From positions 413,167-477,166 of the forward strand of contig OY253689.1 in the NCBI GenBank assembly GCA_958009085.1: a stretch of 64,000 bases of DNA. Reading direction: 5' to 3'. The notes beneath the pieces are model-generated. The model saw nothing but the letters and a program-made list of their open reading frames with translations. It was not told where the DNA came from and made no database searches. Each line of letters begins with the position of its first letter. Within the stretch, counting starts at the first letter, position 1. The DNA comes from Protoeuglena noctilucae. Taxonomy: Eukaryota > Chlorophyta > Pedinophyceae > Marsupiomonadales > Marsupiomonadaceae. Made by a program: the position numbers and the translations under genes. Positions 33,047-44,935 of this stretch are shown here, piece by piece.

Positions 33047-34388
33047 ATGCACCCCATCTCCTCGCCTTGATGGCCTTGGCGTACTCCCGCTGCTCAAAGA
33101 GCGCCCATCACACATCATACACCATGCATCCCCATCTCGCCTTGATGGCCTTCACATGATCGGAACATGCATTATGCACTTAGCTCCCCCCCCTTTCCCA
33201 TCTCGCCTTGATGGCCTTGGCATACTCCTGCTGCTCGAAGTGCACGTTCCCCATGTTGATGCGCACGCGGGCGGGGTGCTGGAAGGCCTTGCCCTCCCTT
33301 AGCATCTGCGTGTACACCGACAGCGCCTCCCCCAGCAGGCCGTTGCGGTGCAGGCAGTCACCCAAGTGGAACTGCACCGCGAATGTCAGGTCCGTGTTCT
33401 GCATCGCCTCCGCTAGGCCCTTCTCCTGGGGGGGTAATGGGGTGGGGTGAGGTGGGGGCGACTTGCGATGTGAGCGGGGCAAGGGTATGAGGGGGGAGGG
33501 GGGTGCGGTGGGTGCGTTGCGGTTAATCAGTCTCCACACAGCACCTAGGAACTGTAAACTAACCACCCTGTCCAAGCACTGCACACACCCATCCCCCCTC
33601 ACCTCTAAGAACCGCACCAGCGCCCTCTCCCTCTTCACCGCCTCCTTCGCCTTGTCGAGCGCCCCAGCCAGATTGCCCTGCCCCGCCAATGCAGCGCTCT
33701 CCTCGAGTGCCTCGTTTGCCGCCAGCTCCATGTCACGCGCACGGGCCTCGGCGCTCCTCTCGATGCGGGGGGCGCCCACGCCGCCGCGAGCGCCTGGGGG
33801 TTGGGGGGGTGGGGGGGGTGGGTAGGGGTGCGGCGGTGGTGGGGGCGGTGGTGCGAGGGCTGGACTAGCCACTGTTGCTTGGCTGAGCCGGTCAACGCGA
33901 GAAAAGGCTAGGCCAATCCAAGTGTGCACCCTGGTGATGTGCCCACCTACCCCCTCCATCCCTCACCGAGTGCCATGGGGTCGAACGCCGCCCTGCCGCC
34001 CGGTGCCGCGAGTGCCCCCGTGGCGGGGGGGCGGCTGGTGTACCCAGCGCCGCGGTTGGACGTCATCGGACGGCCGCCCCCGAGACCGCCTGACCCCGTC
34101 ACGTCCGCATGCCTGGCCATGGCGCTGGGCGGAGGGATGAAGCCGCCGCCCGGCTGCACGCGGGGGGCGCCCGCGGCGGTGCCCAGAGGCGGGCCGCGCT
34201 TGCCGGCGAACGCCGTGGCGCCGGGGTCCGGGGAGGGCGTCGTGGCGTCGTACCCCGCGTAGAGGTCCTCGTCCCTCTGCGAAAACGAAACGAAACAAGC
34301 GGGAGTTTGCAGCGCATTTATTTCTGCAACGAACGGCGACGCGCGCGGAGGATGCGACACTGCGGGGACTCGCCGTGGTGCCTGCCAT
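28926..34388 (-). CDS. IFT88: IFT88 intraflagellar transport protein (IFT-B)
   Basis: TPR-repeat core subunit of the IFT-B train, needed to build cilia. Exons right to left: 34374-34388, 33967-34276, 33603-33793, 33207-33425, 32570-32806, 32041-32364, 31417-31592, 31002-31110, 30627-30827, 30197-30313, 29772-29935, 29337-29476, 28926-29149; 808 residues, close to the family norm. Strong family matches: DEDLYAGYD at the N-terminus, NLAGALDKAKEAVKRERALV, RINMGNVHFEQQEYAKAIK, AGFNLVVCAYAAGDKERMK, VWLGVYYVKNNAYADALPFFE, AYRRYQAIHARHADNVECLR, and an acidic C-terminus EEEDWTLGEDLLPM. Four introns use GC donors (34373, 33206, 32040, 30626). The 15-base first exon (MAGTT) rests on phase and a GC donor only. 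Convergent with the GNAT gene. Confidence 0.93.
29637..29745 (-). repeat. Two intronic copies of an IFT88 exon end
   Basis: The exon end and donor at 29767-29802 recur at 29632-29668 (nearly exact) and 29712-29745 (diverged). Three equally good donors result. Confidence 0.85.
31153..31180 (-). repeat. Copy of an IFT88 exon start in the upstream intron
   Basis: Repeats the coding bases 31081-31109 (exon 31002-31110) with its own AG acceptor. Confidence 0.8.
31244..31347 (-). repeat. Two intronic copies of the IFT88 exon end at 31417
   Basis: CGCAGCGCCTCCTCCAGCTC at the exon end (31417-31436) recurs at 31244-31263 with a GTAAGC donor and, with two changes, at 31326-31345 with a GTGAGG donor. 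Confidence 0.85.
31669..31708 (-). repeat. Copy of the IFT88 exon start at 31592
   Basis: Forty bases repeat the exon start at 31554-31592 with acceptor, about 115 bases upstream in the gene. Confidence 0.8.
31746..31965. repeat. (GTGA)n microsatellite in IFT88 intron
   Basis: About 54 near-perfect copies of a tetranucleotide, with two GTGGGTAA interruptions near the right end. The plus strand reads as back-to-back GTGAGT, but the gene is on the minus strand. Confidence 0.97.
32994..33045. repeat. (CA)n microsatellite in IFT88 intron
   Basis: About 26 CA units. Confidence 0.95.
33065..33152 (-). repeat. Two intronic copies of the IFT88 exon end at 33207
   Basis: CGCCTTGATGGCCTTGGC plus following bases at 33204-33242 recur at 33062-33100 and, shorter, at 33138-33152. 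Each keeps the GC donor form (AAG|GCGAG). Confidence 0.85.
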
Positions 34389-35671
34389 GGTGGAGCAGTG
34401 GCGTAGCCCTGCTCAGCGGAGGGACCACGACGCCTATCCCGTAGCGGGAGGTGCTGAGAAATGACTTCTGCGACGACGGAGAGCGACGCGGGCGGGGGTC
34501 GTCGCTCAGGCTGCGCGACGCGTCTCGCAGCGACATTTTGCACAGGCGCGGTCCCCCCGGCGCGCGAGGGCGGATTGCGGGCTGGTTACCTGTGCTCGAT
34601 GCGTCGTCTGTCCTAGCTTGACTGCCGCAGAGGTCACGCCCAGGTGCTGCGGGAGAGGAAGCGAATCCTGGTTCGCATCTCCCGAGCAAACTCATGAGGC
34701 GCGCGAGGGCTCCCGGGACACCCTAAGGTCGTCGCGGCGAGCCTGCAGCGTCGCTATCGAGCAAACTCTGCTATCGACCGCTAAGCGCGACGCATCTGGC
34801 CCGGAAGCCCACGCGGCAGTCAAGCGCAGGCATGCGCAATTGACAAGGGCCCCAGCGGAACTACGTGGGGGAGCGCTGCCCCTGCCGGACGCGGGATCGA
34901 CATTCACGTGTTTGGGAGCACGAGAATCCAATCCCCGGCGAGGCTCAGCTCGATGAAAATGGTCAGCTCGGTCTCACCCTTGGACCCACGATACCACCAC
35001 GCCCGGCAAACGCAATTTCGCCACCCTGTCGCGGATATGCGCCTCCCATCTGCAGAGCTCCATCACATTCGCGACCCCGCGTCCTGCTGTCAGACTGACA
35101 GCTTCAAATGCGCAGAGAAATTGTGCAGGCTGCTTGCCTACTTCAATCTATGTTGAACCTCGCGCATCTCGGGGCGGCTGGGCTGCGTGTCGCCGAGCCG
35201 CTGCCTGATTCCGCGCCATTCCGCCGACCCGGCGCACCGCGGGTGGCGTACATAGGCGCATCTGAGTGTCGAGTGGCAGGAAGGGTCCGCCGTCGCGCCT
35301 GCCGTGCACGTCCCGCGCGGCGGGGCCCCCAGATTGGCGGCGTGCCTTGCGTCCCTTTCCCGCGGTGAGGCCGCGGTCTCGATCCCTGGCTGCCCTCCGC
35401 AGCGCATATCTGCATCTTGCGGAACTGTGCGTTGCCTTGCTTTACGCTCCCGCCGCCCACACGCGCCGTGCGGGCTCCATCACATGGGGCGAGGTCACAA
35501 GCATGGAGTTTGAGCGCGAGCCCCGCAGGGGTGATCCAAACACTCCTGCGGCCTTCTTCCTGTTATCAGCTACCGAGGGCAGCCTGGCAGCCCCGCACGG
35601 ATGCCGCCACCGCACACCAATCAGTCGCAGCGTCTTTGCGACGCGGTCCACGTCCCCCGCCGCCCCAGGAG
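34389..35671. other. Divergent intergenic region, IFT88 and membrane protein
   Basis: About 1.3 kb without a supported gene. CpG-rich, balanced composition unlike the introns. Open frames at 35266-35811 and 35442-36074 on opposite strands are bias artefacts. Confidence 0.45.
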
Positions 35672-38600
35672 ATGAGCAAGACGCACCCGGGACACCCCAC
35701 GCGGTCGGGCGCGCCCAGTCGCGCCGAGGACCTCGAAGCAGGGCTGAAGGCGGAGCAGCAGAGGCGCCAGGCGAGGGACGCGCGGGTCTCGCATCGATCC
35801 CCCTGCGCTGACGGCCCGCTGCGTCCCCCCGGATCGTTCGTGCGATTGCGACACTGCATATGCGTCCCATATCCGCAGGCCATGTGGCTCCGCCTCGGCA
35901 AATGGCTCGTCGTCGTCTCCCTGGTGTGTCCCGCGCTCGCCCTCCTCTTTGTGTATCCGACCCCGACTCTCGCGTTTGCTCTTCTCTGCCTACCGCTCTT
36001 TCACCCCTCTGCCCCCTCTTGCCTGCCCAGGTCGGCGTGGCTGGCTTCGCCTTTGCCACCGCCATCCTCAGCACGGGGCTCTACGGCCCAGGTGACAGTC
36101 CCGAAGTAACATGACCATTTCAATCATATATTACATCATCTCTGTCGTTCGCTATACCATAACACTCCCCACCCCCCTCCCCTCTCCCCCAGTCAAGATC
36201 GCCCATGACGAGAACCACCGCCCCCCCGTCCTGATCGACGACTACGAGGAGGCGTGGTGCGAGCTGGACATGTTCAGCATCCCCTACGCATTCGAGCAAG
36301 TCACCTCGATTCCCAACCAGTGCTGCAACCTCCAGGGACAAACCTGGGACATCAAGTACGACTGCTGCGACATGTACGTCAACGTGTGGCCCGCCTACAA
36401 CGAGACGGACTTCGCCAACTACCTCGGGTACACCTCCATCCGCAAATTCAACTGCAGCCGGCAGCCCACGACCTTCGTCGAGGTCCCAAGCAACTACGCC
36501 CCCGTACCGCAGCCCACGGGGACGTTCACCTACAACGGAACCTCCATCAACCCCCAATCCCTCCCGCCCCTCGCCCCCGCCAACGCCACCCCGCGGTCCA
36601 CCGTCCCCGTCGATCCCCTGGGCACCCCCACGCCGCCGCAGGGCACCCGCGCAGCCACGGGGCCGGGGGGTGGCGGTGGTCCCGCACCCACCACGGCGGC
36701 CGGCGCACCGCAGCCCGGCGCCCCGCAACCCGGCACCCCTCACCCGGCCACGCCCATGGGTGGAGCGGGCACGCCCGCCCCCGGGGCCCTGCCCCCAAGC
36801 ACCGCTGCGCCCGGCGCCCCTCACCCGGCCACACCCGCCCCAGGGCCTCAGACGCCCGGGCCGCACCCCCTGCCCACGCCCGCTCCCACCGCCCGGCGCA
36901 TGCTTCGTGGCAATTCCGAGAACGAGAATCCCGATACCCCCGGTCGCTCCCTTCGCTTCCTCCCGTCCCAGGACGCGGGTCAGTGCACGGCCGGCCACCC
37001 CTGCGCGTGCACCGAGTGCGTGTTTGGGTGGGTGACGGCCACGGGCGCCTTCCAGGGCGACTGCGTGACGTGCACCAAGGATGTCGCCTACGCGACGCGG
37101 TGAGAAGGGAAATGAATGGAGATGTGGCTGCAGTACACCATGCGACAGCAGTCACGCTTCCATCTCACCCATACGCTACTGACAGGGTCTCAGGGTCAGT
37201 GTCCTTCCCTGTCCATACCATCACCCCCATGAGATGCGCCGTCATCAGATGCACCATGCATTTCAGACACTACTCACACACCCAGTGCCATCACCCCCCC
37301 GCAGCCGCGAGTGTCGACGTCGTCCCAGGTCCAGCCGGCCTGCAACGCCGCGACCGACACGTGCACGTGTGGTGCGTGCGTCTACACAGACACCTACGAC
37401 CCCGTCACGGGCAACTACGCGGGCAAGCAGCTGTCGTGTCAGGCGTGCACGCGCGTGGCGGACGTGTTATTCCAGGAGAACAGCCAGGACCTGGCGGCGC
37501 TCGATGCGGGTGAGGGGGAGGGGGGTGGTGGTATGTGATGGGTGGGGCCAGAGGAGCAGGGGTGTGAGGGTGACTGCTGGCATGGGTGATGCGGGTGAGG
37601 GGTGCGGTCGTATGGCAGTTGATGTGGGTGAGGAGGGAGAGCGATTGCCATTTAGCAAGTCCGGCTATCTCACACGTCACGCACCCAGTCACAGTATACT
37701 GACCACTCAGTATACTATGACTAGTCTCTCATCCCCCTTTCCCCCCCAGTGTGCTCTGGCCTCCCCGGCGCCAACTGCGCCTGCGAGTGGTGCGACGACT
37801 GGGGCGGCCAGGACGGGGACGTGCGGTGCGGCCACTGCTACGCGGCAGCCACTCCCGCCTCCGCCCCCGGCCCCGCCCCTGCGCTCTGCTCCGTCGATCA
37901 GCCGTGCTTCTGCTCCAAGTGCGAGGCCGTGGTGGTGCGGCCGGGGGCGTCGGGGACGTACCTGAAGTGCGACAAGCGATACTGCACCACGGCGTCGCTC
38001 GTGGGGGACCCCAACGCACCCACGGGGTTCGTGGTGAGAGCAGGGGGGAGACAGGAGACATGTGCATGGCGAAGGGGCCCTTGCGCGGTCCGGTCGAGTG
38101 TTGATGCGGGCGCTGCGATGGCTGCGGATGTGACAGATGACACGCCCCGACTGCCCCTGCTCTCGCGTAACCCGCCTCTTGCACCATGCTGTGTTACAAG
38201 CGCACCGTCACCTGACATCGCTTGCACCATGCTGTGTCCACGCACCGTCACCTGACCTCGCATATCTCCCTCCTCCCCCCTTCCTCAGAGCACGGAGCTG
38301 CACACCGGCTTCCGCACCATGCTCCCCTGGCGCGTGCGCACCACCAAGGACTCCCCCGGCCTCGAGTACCTCCTCCCCTTCGACTACGCCAACTTCACGT
38401 ACGTGTCGTCCAGCGACGGCAACCCCTGCCTGCCCAGCGGCCTGCTCTCCTACGGGTGGCACCAGCCCACCTACGCGGTGAGGGGGGGGGGATGCGACAC
38501 AGTGGTGTGTGGGTGTGGGTGTGGGTGCTTGGCTGCAAGGTGAGGGAACGCGACTTGTGTGGTGTGTGTGTGTGCTTGGCTGCATGGAGACTCGATTGCA

Positions 38601-41600
38601 CACGCTTTGTCTCATGTCAGTGAGGGTCTAGTCTCGTTCACCTCGCCTCGCCATGTACCAACGCACCATCAACTCAGACCTTGTCGCATCGCACCTCGTC
38701 TCATCCCAACCAACTGACCATACCATCTCACCAGTCTCACGTCCCCTTATGTAACAACCCAGAAAGACTCTCTTGGCCGATTAACCGACACGCTGGAGTG
38801 GGTGGAGTGGACGGAGCAGTCCTTCAAGGCACGCGGCCTCGACACGCCCCTCTCCGGCCAGCGATTCAAATGCATGATCAGCCGCAAGTGGCTCGACCAG
38901 GACCCGGGGGCGTGTGGCATCAGCTACGAGCAGCCCAGGCGAGAGGGTATGGGGTGCACACATGCGACATAACAGACACCGCAGTCAACCGCAGCCCCCA
39001 CAGCTGCCCATACTTCCTAGCGCCATCTCAACCGTCCCTGCATCCACTGCCTCTGCCAAACCCCCGCCTCTCTACCCGTCACCCTGCCATGACCATTCAA
39101 ATCTCCCGTACCCCCCCAGGTGCGGCAACATCAGCGGCCAGGTGGAGCCGTCCCTGTGGTCGGCGTCCCATCGCGGTGACTACATGGTCGAGGAGTGCGC
39201 CCACTACAACCAGTTCCCCGACTGCGGCATTATCCCCCACGAGTCCGCATACTGGGACAAGGCGAGACATGCGGGGATGGATGCATTCTCGCAGATGGCA
39301 TGCTTGCCGCTGATAGTACCTATACGCATGGCCGGCAATCTCACTTATGGACTCTCGCTGATGGCTTTGCGTGCATGTGCGGTTGCCTGCGATCAATGCT
39401 CATGGTCGACCATGCTTTGGTTGGCTCTACTGCTGTTCATTGTACAGTAGTTGAGAGTGCAACGACGGACCCCCCCCCCCCTACCCCACCCACCCAGGTC
39501 AAGCCCGCCAGCGCCATGTCCGGTTGGCACAGGCACGTCCGCTCCATCGATTCGATCCTCTACTCCGCCGTGGCCATGTACGTGCTGGGGGGGGTCAGCC
39601 TGATGTGCGCGTACCTGGTGCATAGGTACTGGGTCGAGAGAGAAGTGGGGTTCGAGGTGAGGGGGGAATGGGTCGAGATGGTTGGGTTACGTATTCCCGC
39701 TCCTATTCCCACCTAGAGCAGCATTGCAGCAGTGGGTGGTTCATGCCCTCATCCGCCCCTCACCCACCCCGCCCCACTGTCCCACTGTGTGAATGCTTAT
39801 TCACAGCATGAGCATGATCGGTGCGTCACCATCTCCCTTCAACTCCGCCCCCCCCCCCCCCCAGCACACGCTGGTGAGCGGCCCCCGTGCCCGTCACGCC
39901 AACGTGGTGCCCAAGCTGCAGGAGGCGAAGCACGAGGAGGTGTTTGATATTAAAGAGGGGTACCTGGTGAGTGATTGCAATGCATGGAGTGGATGGCAAT
40001 GTGCATGAGTAGGGATGATGTGTGTTTGACATCAGAGAGGGGTACCTGGTCAGTGGACGTGATGGGTGGGGAAAGGGGATAGAAAGAGTGATGTGTGCAG
40101 AGACTCGGTTGGAAGATCGTTGTCCCCACCGTCACCCCCTCTCCCTCTCAACCCCCCTCACTCCCTCCCTCCTCCCCCCCTTAGTCGTACCTGGATGGCT
40201 GGGAGGAGTCGGTGCAGATAGTGAATCTGACGAGCATGGACGTGGACGTGCGCATGATCGACAACGACGTGGGGGACGCGGATGACGACGAGAGGGAAGT
40301 CAGCTGCGGGGTCGTGGGGGCGGGGGGGACCATTGATGCCAAGCTAGCACAGGTGAGGGGGGGATGTCATGCATTGTGGGTGTTAAGCAAGCACAGGTGA
40401 GGGGGGGGGGGGATGTAATGCACTATGGATGCCAAGCTAGCGCAGGTGGGGGGGGGGGGGCTATGGGAGGTGAATGGCAAGTTACTGCAGGTGAAAGAGA
40501 CAGTAACGACCATACAGGGTAGGGACGACCATGCATGCGCAATCCCTCCTCTTCTCTCTTCCCTACCCTCGCATCCCCGGATCCATCCAACCCCTCCCAT
40601 GCCACCCTCTTTCCTCTCCCACCACTGCCCCACCACCCGTTTCCACCACCCTCCCCACCACTTTCCCAACCACCTCCCCCCCCCCCCCCCCAGGGCGTCT
40701 GGATCCGCGCCCGCACCGTGGACGGCACCCGCGCGACGCTCTTCTTAACCGAGGCATTCGCGTACACCTCCACCTACGCGCGCATACTGGGTAGAGACCG
40801 GCTGCCCCTCCCCTGCGAGCCGCGCACGGCCTGGATGTGCCCGCTTGTGCACTACGATACCTACCGAGTCATCGTGTCCATCCACCAGCTGCAGCCGGGG
40901 CAGAGGTGACGAGTTAGATGAATAAGTCGAATGGGGATTAGTAAGTGGAATGGGGATTGTAGTTGTTTATGTTCATCGTATGCGCCTCTTCTGCCCCCCC
41001 CATCTCCTTGCAGCCCCGCCCCTCACCCACCACACTCATTGTCAACATCGCCGCTGCACCCCCCGCCACTCCCATTACCCTCTTCTCCCCACCATAACAC
41101 ATAACACCTTCCCCTTTCCCCCCGCAGCCTCACCCCCGCGAACGTGGACACGGTGGGTCAGATCCACGCCATGCGCAAGGACAAGAGAGTGCGTGCGCTG
41201 ATCGCTAAGGCACGCGCGGTGGGGGGCATGGCACTCGCGGGCAAGGCAGCCAAGGACTACAGGCACAAGGTGGAGGCGGCGAAGGTTACCGCGACCAAGG
41301 CGCCCAGCAGCAAGGGTGAGGGGAGGGGGGGCGGTGGGACAGGGGAGGTGGGTGATGTTCAGTGACGGTGGATGCAGCGACGGTGGGATGACCGGCGATG
41401 CCCGATGCGCCCTCTCATGTCGCTGTTGCTCTCTTCTCCTTTTCTCTCGTCTCCAACACACCTCCCCCTTCCTTCTGAACCCTATGCACCTCCTCCACCC
41501 TCCCCTTCCCTCTCATCTCCCCCACCCTCGTCCCCCCACCCTCCCCTTCCTCTCATATCCCCCACTCTCCCCCTCCCCTCATATCCCCCCACTCCTCCTC

Positions 41601-44600
41601 CTCCACCCCTTCTCTCATCTCCCCCACACGCAGCCCCCCGCACCGTGTCCCTCTCCACCACCGCCGCCACCCACGGACCCCCCTTGACGGACCACCGCGA
41701 CCGCCCCCGCCCCTCCCGCAAGCCGAGGGGAGCATCCGAGTCATCCAAAGGGCAGTGGGCGCTCTCCCCCGCGCTCACGTGGGTGTGGGTGGAGCCGGGC
41801 ATGCCGGGTTACGATCGCGTGACTGCCCTGGATTCCCGGGGCCGCCCCGCCCCCGATTCGCGCCCCGCCGATGCGGCGCTGATGGGCGCGGGGGACGGGC
41901 AGGGATTCGACGCCCTCGGCAACTGGGCGAGGGTGGAGGGGGAGTGGGCGTGGGTGGGGCGAGAAGACCCCAGGTGGGGGGCGGAGGGCGATGTATATAC
42001 ATTTGATATTGGATGTTAAGTAGTACTGTCATAAATAGTCCCACTCACACGGTCGACAACCTGTAAACACTCTCAGTCTCCTTCGCCATGAACACACCAT
42101 GCGCACCCTCAGTCCCATTCACTCATCGACATGCACATGACGCGCCAGATGTACGCCCATGCACCTCTCTCTCTCTCTCTCCCGCAGGTGGAGTTCGCTG
42201 TTCCCGCCCATGCCAGCCGCGATGGAGGCCACGGACACTGATTTTGACGAGGAGGGTGACGCGGGGGCGGAGGAGGGGGCGGTGATGGATGAGGACGTGG
42301 CGGTGGGGAACGTGCCGGTGAGTGGGGTGGGGGTAGGGCAATCGATGGGTGCATTGCGGACATGGATAAGACTGTGGATGAGGAGATGAGCAGAGGGGTT
42401 ATATATGAGAGGCGAGCAGAGGGGCGGCAGGGTGCTGGGTGATGTGATGTGATGAGAAGGGGTGGGCTGGGTGTGGATGACCGTGGTGTGACTATGGGAG
42501 ACGTCAGGTAGAAGACAGAGGGTGGTTGCGTGCATGTGTGGCTGTCGCCTCATGCGATTGGTTGTGTTCTCTCTCTCCCCCCCAGCACAAGGCGGGGTCG
42601 TGGGTGATGCGTGCGGGTGACTGGGTGTGGAAGGAGGTGGGGGAGGAGTGGCCGGACGCACAGGAGCCCAGGCACGCCGTGTACACGCAGGCAAGCACAT
42701 AAGCATATGGGGGATCGTGATGGGAGATGGATGAGCTGTTGGTGTACCATGGGACTGCCACTGCCGCGACTGCCACGATTGGCTGCCTCTGCCACCCTTG
42801 CCACCATACCTGCTACCGTCCCCACTGCCACCCCACTGCTAACCCCCCTGCCCCCCCCACCACCACCCCCACAGCCACCCCCACTGCCACCACCCCAATG
42901 CCACCACCCCCACCCCCCCTGCCCCCCTGTCCCATCTCCACACCACCCCCCTCCCCCCCCACTCCCCCAGTCGGACATGCGTCGCCCAGAGGTGCTGGAC
43001 GTCAGCCCCGTGGCCTCCCCCGACGCTGAGCCGGGCCGCCCCGTGTCTCTGCTGGTCGCCAATGCCGAGGGGGTGGTGGTGCGGCTGTCGGCCGTCACGC
43101 CCGACGGATCCATCGCCGAGCTGCAGACGCTGGTGAGGGGGGGGAAGGGGGGGCGCGAGTGCGTTTGATCTGGGATGTTCGATCTATCTAAGATGGGGAT
43201 GCGCTATCAAACACATTAGAAAGACGCAGTCGCTATGTGTGTGCGTATGTGTGGCTCTCGCTCAGTGCACCCATGGCATCGCCTTTGCCTCTGCCTCTCT
43301 AACAAACACACTGAGCTGTGGACCGATGCACGCACTCGTCACCACTAGTGTCAATTAGTGTCAACTATGCTGCCCTCTAACCCTTTTCATACGCAGAAGC
43401 CCAAGCGTCGTGCACTCGTTACCACTAGTAGTACTGACTATGCTCCCCCCCCTCATTGTCATGCGCAGAAGCCCAAGCGTCGCTGGCGAGGCGAGGTCCC
43501 TGCGGGCACGTGGCTGGTGGCGGACAACCTCTCCGATGACCACGACCCCCTGTTCTTCGAGGAGACACTCGTGCCCGTGGCGGCGGGGCTCAGGGGGAGG
43601 GTGAGGGGGGGGTATGGGGGGGTGGGGGTGTCGCTTGTTGCACAGCGAAGGGCGTGGGGGGGTAGAGGGGTGCAGGGGTGTCGCTCGTTGTTCAGCAGAC
43701 GGTGTCGCTTGTTGCTTTGCAGATGACGTTGCTCGTTGCATAGCGAAGGGCGTTGCATAGCAGGGGTGTCGTTCGTCGCATGGCGGGGAGTATGACAGTA
43801 TCACTGTCATAAGCGACACTGTTTACTTAGTAAACAGTATCGCTCATGACATCCATCGGGCAGCCAACATCGTCCCCCTCACTATCCACCCCACCCCCGC
43901 AGAAGGACCACCCGTGGGGCGTGAGTCGCCGCACCAGCTGGATGGTGCCCTTTGACACGCACAGGGGGTACGACATCCGACTGGAGATGAGACTCGTGTC
44001 GGGTGAGGGGGAGAAGGGGTGGTGATTGCAACGGTGTGGGAGGGGGAAGGGGGGGGATGTGCTTGCAACGCGCGAGCGGGAGCAGGTGCGACTGCGCGTG
44101 AGCGGGAGCGGCAGAGAGGACCGTGTTACGTCGTTCCAGCGCACTGTGGCCACTTCCTCCATCGCTGCTGATACTGACATCTAAACCCCTGCTGATATTG
44201 ACATCCCCCCCCCCCACCCACGCAGCCATCGACGGCCGCCTGCTCCCCCTCTCCCTCCCCCACGCCCCCCTCCACGCCGGCCCCGAGGTCGCCCACTTCT
44301 CCAACGTCAACTCGTCCGCCCAGGGAGAGGGGACGGCCACGGTGCTCATCCGCAACGCGCAGAGGTTCGAGGTGGCGGTGCAGGTGTACGACGCGGAGGG
44401 GCGACCCCACACGCACGCCACGCTGCGGGCGGGGGAGCGGGTGTCGGCCACGCTGCCCAGGGGGGCGTGGATACGGTGAGGGGATGAGCAGCATCGCGTG
44501 TCAATGTGTCGTGACGGTCACGAGAATCGCTCGTCTCCCATCGCATCGCAACAGCCGCATGCTCCATGTTGCATGTTGTCACCAGCCATGTGCATGTCCA

Positions 44601-44935
44601 CCTGGTCATTTCGTGACTCCCATGCAATACCTACCCCCCCCCTCACCTCCCTCCCTCTCCCCCCCAGTGCCGTGGAGGCCAGCGACCCCCAGGCGTCGTT
44701 GAAGCGCCTCTTCTGGGACGAGTCGCTGCACTACGTGGGGCCGGGCATCCCATCGCAGCGACCCAAGGGCGCGTCCCCGCGCGTGCACTGGATGGTGCCC
44801 TACGAGGAGAGGGGGCTGCATGAGACGCGGCTGGTGGTGCGCAACGCAGCGAGTGCCAAGGCCACGGTGGTCGAGGTGGACCTGGCCGCCACGCAGGACC
44901 ACGCGCTGTTGCAGCGCATGATGGGCAAGGGATGA
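35672..44935 (+). CDS. Two-pass membrane protein with Cys-repeat ectodomain and beta-repeat tail
   Basis: Not recognised as a known family. Exons: 35672-35770, 35879-35923, 36031-36091, 36193-37099, 37286-37509, 37750-38033, 38289-38477, 38763-38938, 39120-39261, 39498-39656, 39865-39966, 40185-40352, 40694-40905, 41128-41315, 41634-41973, 42188-42317, 42586-42690, 42971-43132, 43469-43600, 43903-44002, 44226-44475, 44668-44935; 1,480 residues, phases close. Residues 1-33 are a charged N-tail; about 36-67 is one helix; 70-725 has many Cys pairs and NxT/S sites, a Pro/Thr/Gly mucin-like region (about 180-310) and four six-Cys repeats; about 728-748 is a second helix; 750-1480 holds three related beta-type repeats. 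Four GC donors (35771, 38939, 39262, 42691). Probable surface receptor or channel-like protein; function unknown. Confidence 0.75.
40018..40047 (+). repeat. Intronic copy of membrane-protein exon 11 end
   Basis: Repeats 39937-39966 (GAGGGGTACCTG kept) followed by a GTCAGT donor. Confidence 0.85.
40385..40490 (+). repeat. Two or three intronic copies of membrane-protein exon 12 end
   Basis: GATGCCAAGCTAGCACAG with donor at 40335-40352 recurs at 40427-40444 (one change, GTGGGG), in part at 40385-40396 (GTGAGG), and as a weak copy near 40474-40490 (GTGAAA). Confidence 0.75.
43332..43482 (+). repeat. Tandem duplication across a splice acceptor
   Basis: About 75 bases ending in GCAG|AAGCCCAAGCGTCG occur twice, 43332-43410 and 43409-43482. 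The second copy is the used exon start at 43469; the first ends at 43397-43410. Confidence 0.85.

Noticed and set aside
35442-36074. Minus-strand frame opposite the membrane-protein start
   Set aside because: Composition-driven frame; no start context, domain or splice pattern.
37100-37304. Acceptor at 37304 (GCAG|CCGCGAG) for membrane-protein exon 5
   Set aside because: The preceding exon ends in phase 2 and this acceptor needs phase 0; the acceptor at 37285 fits.
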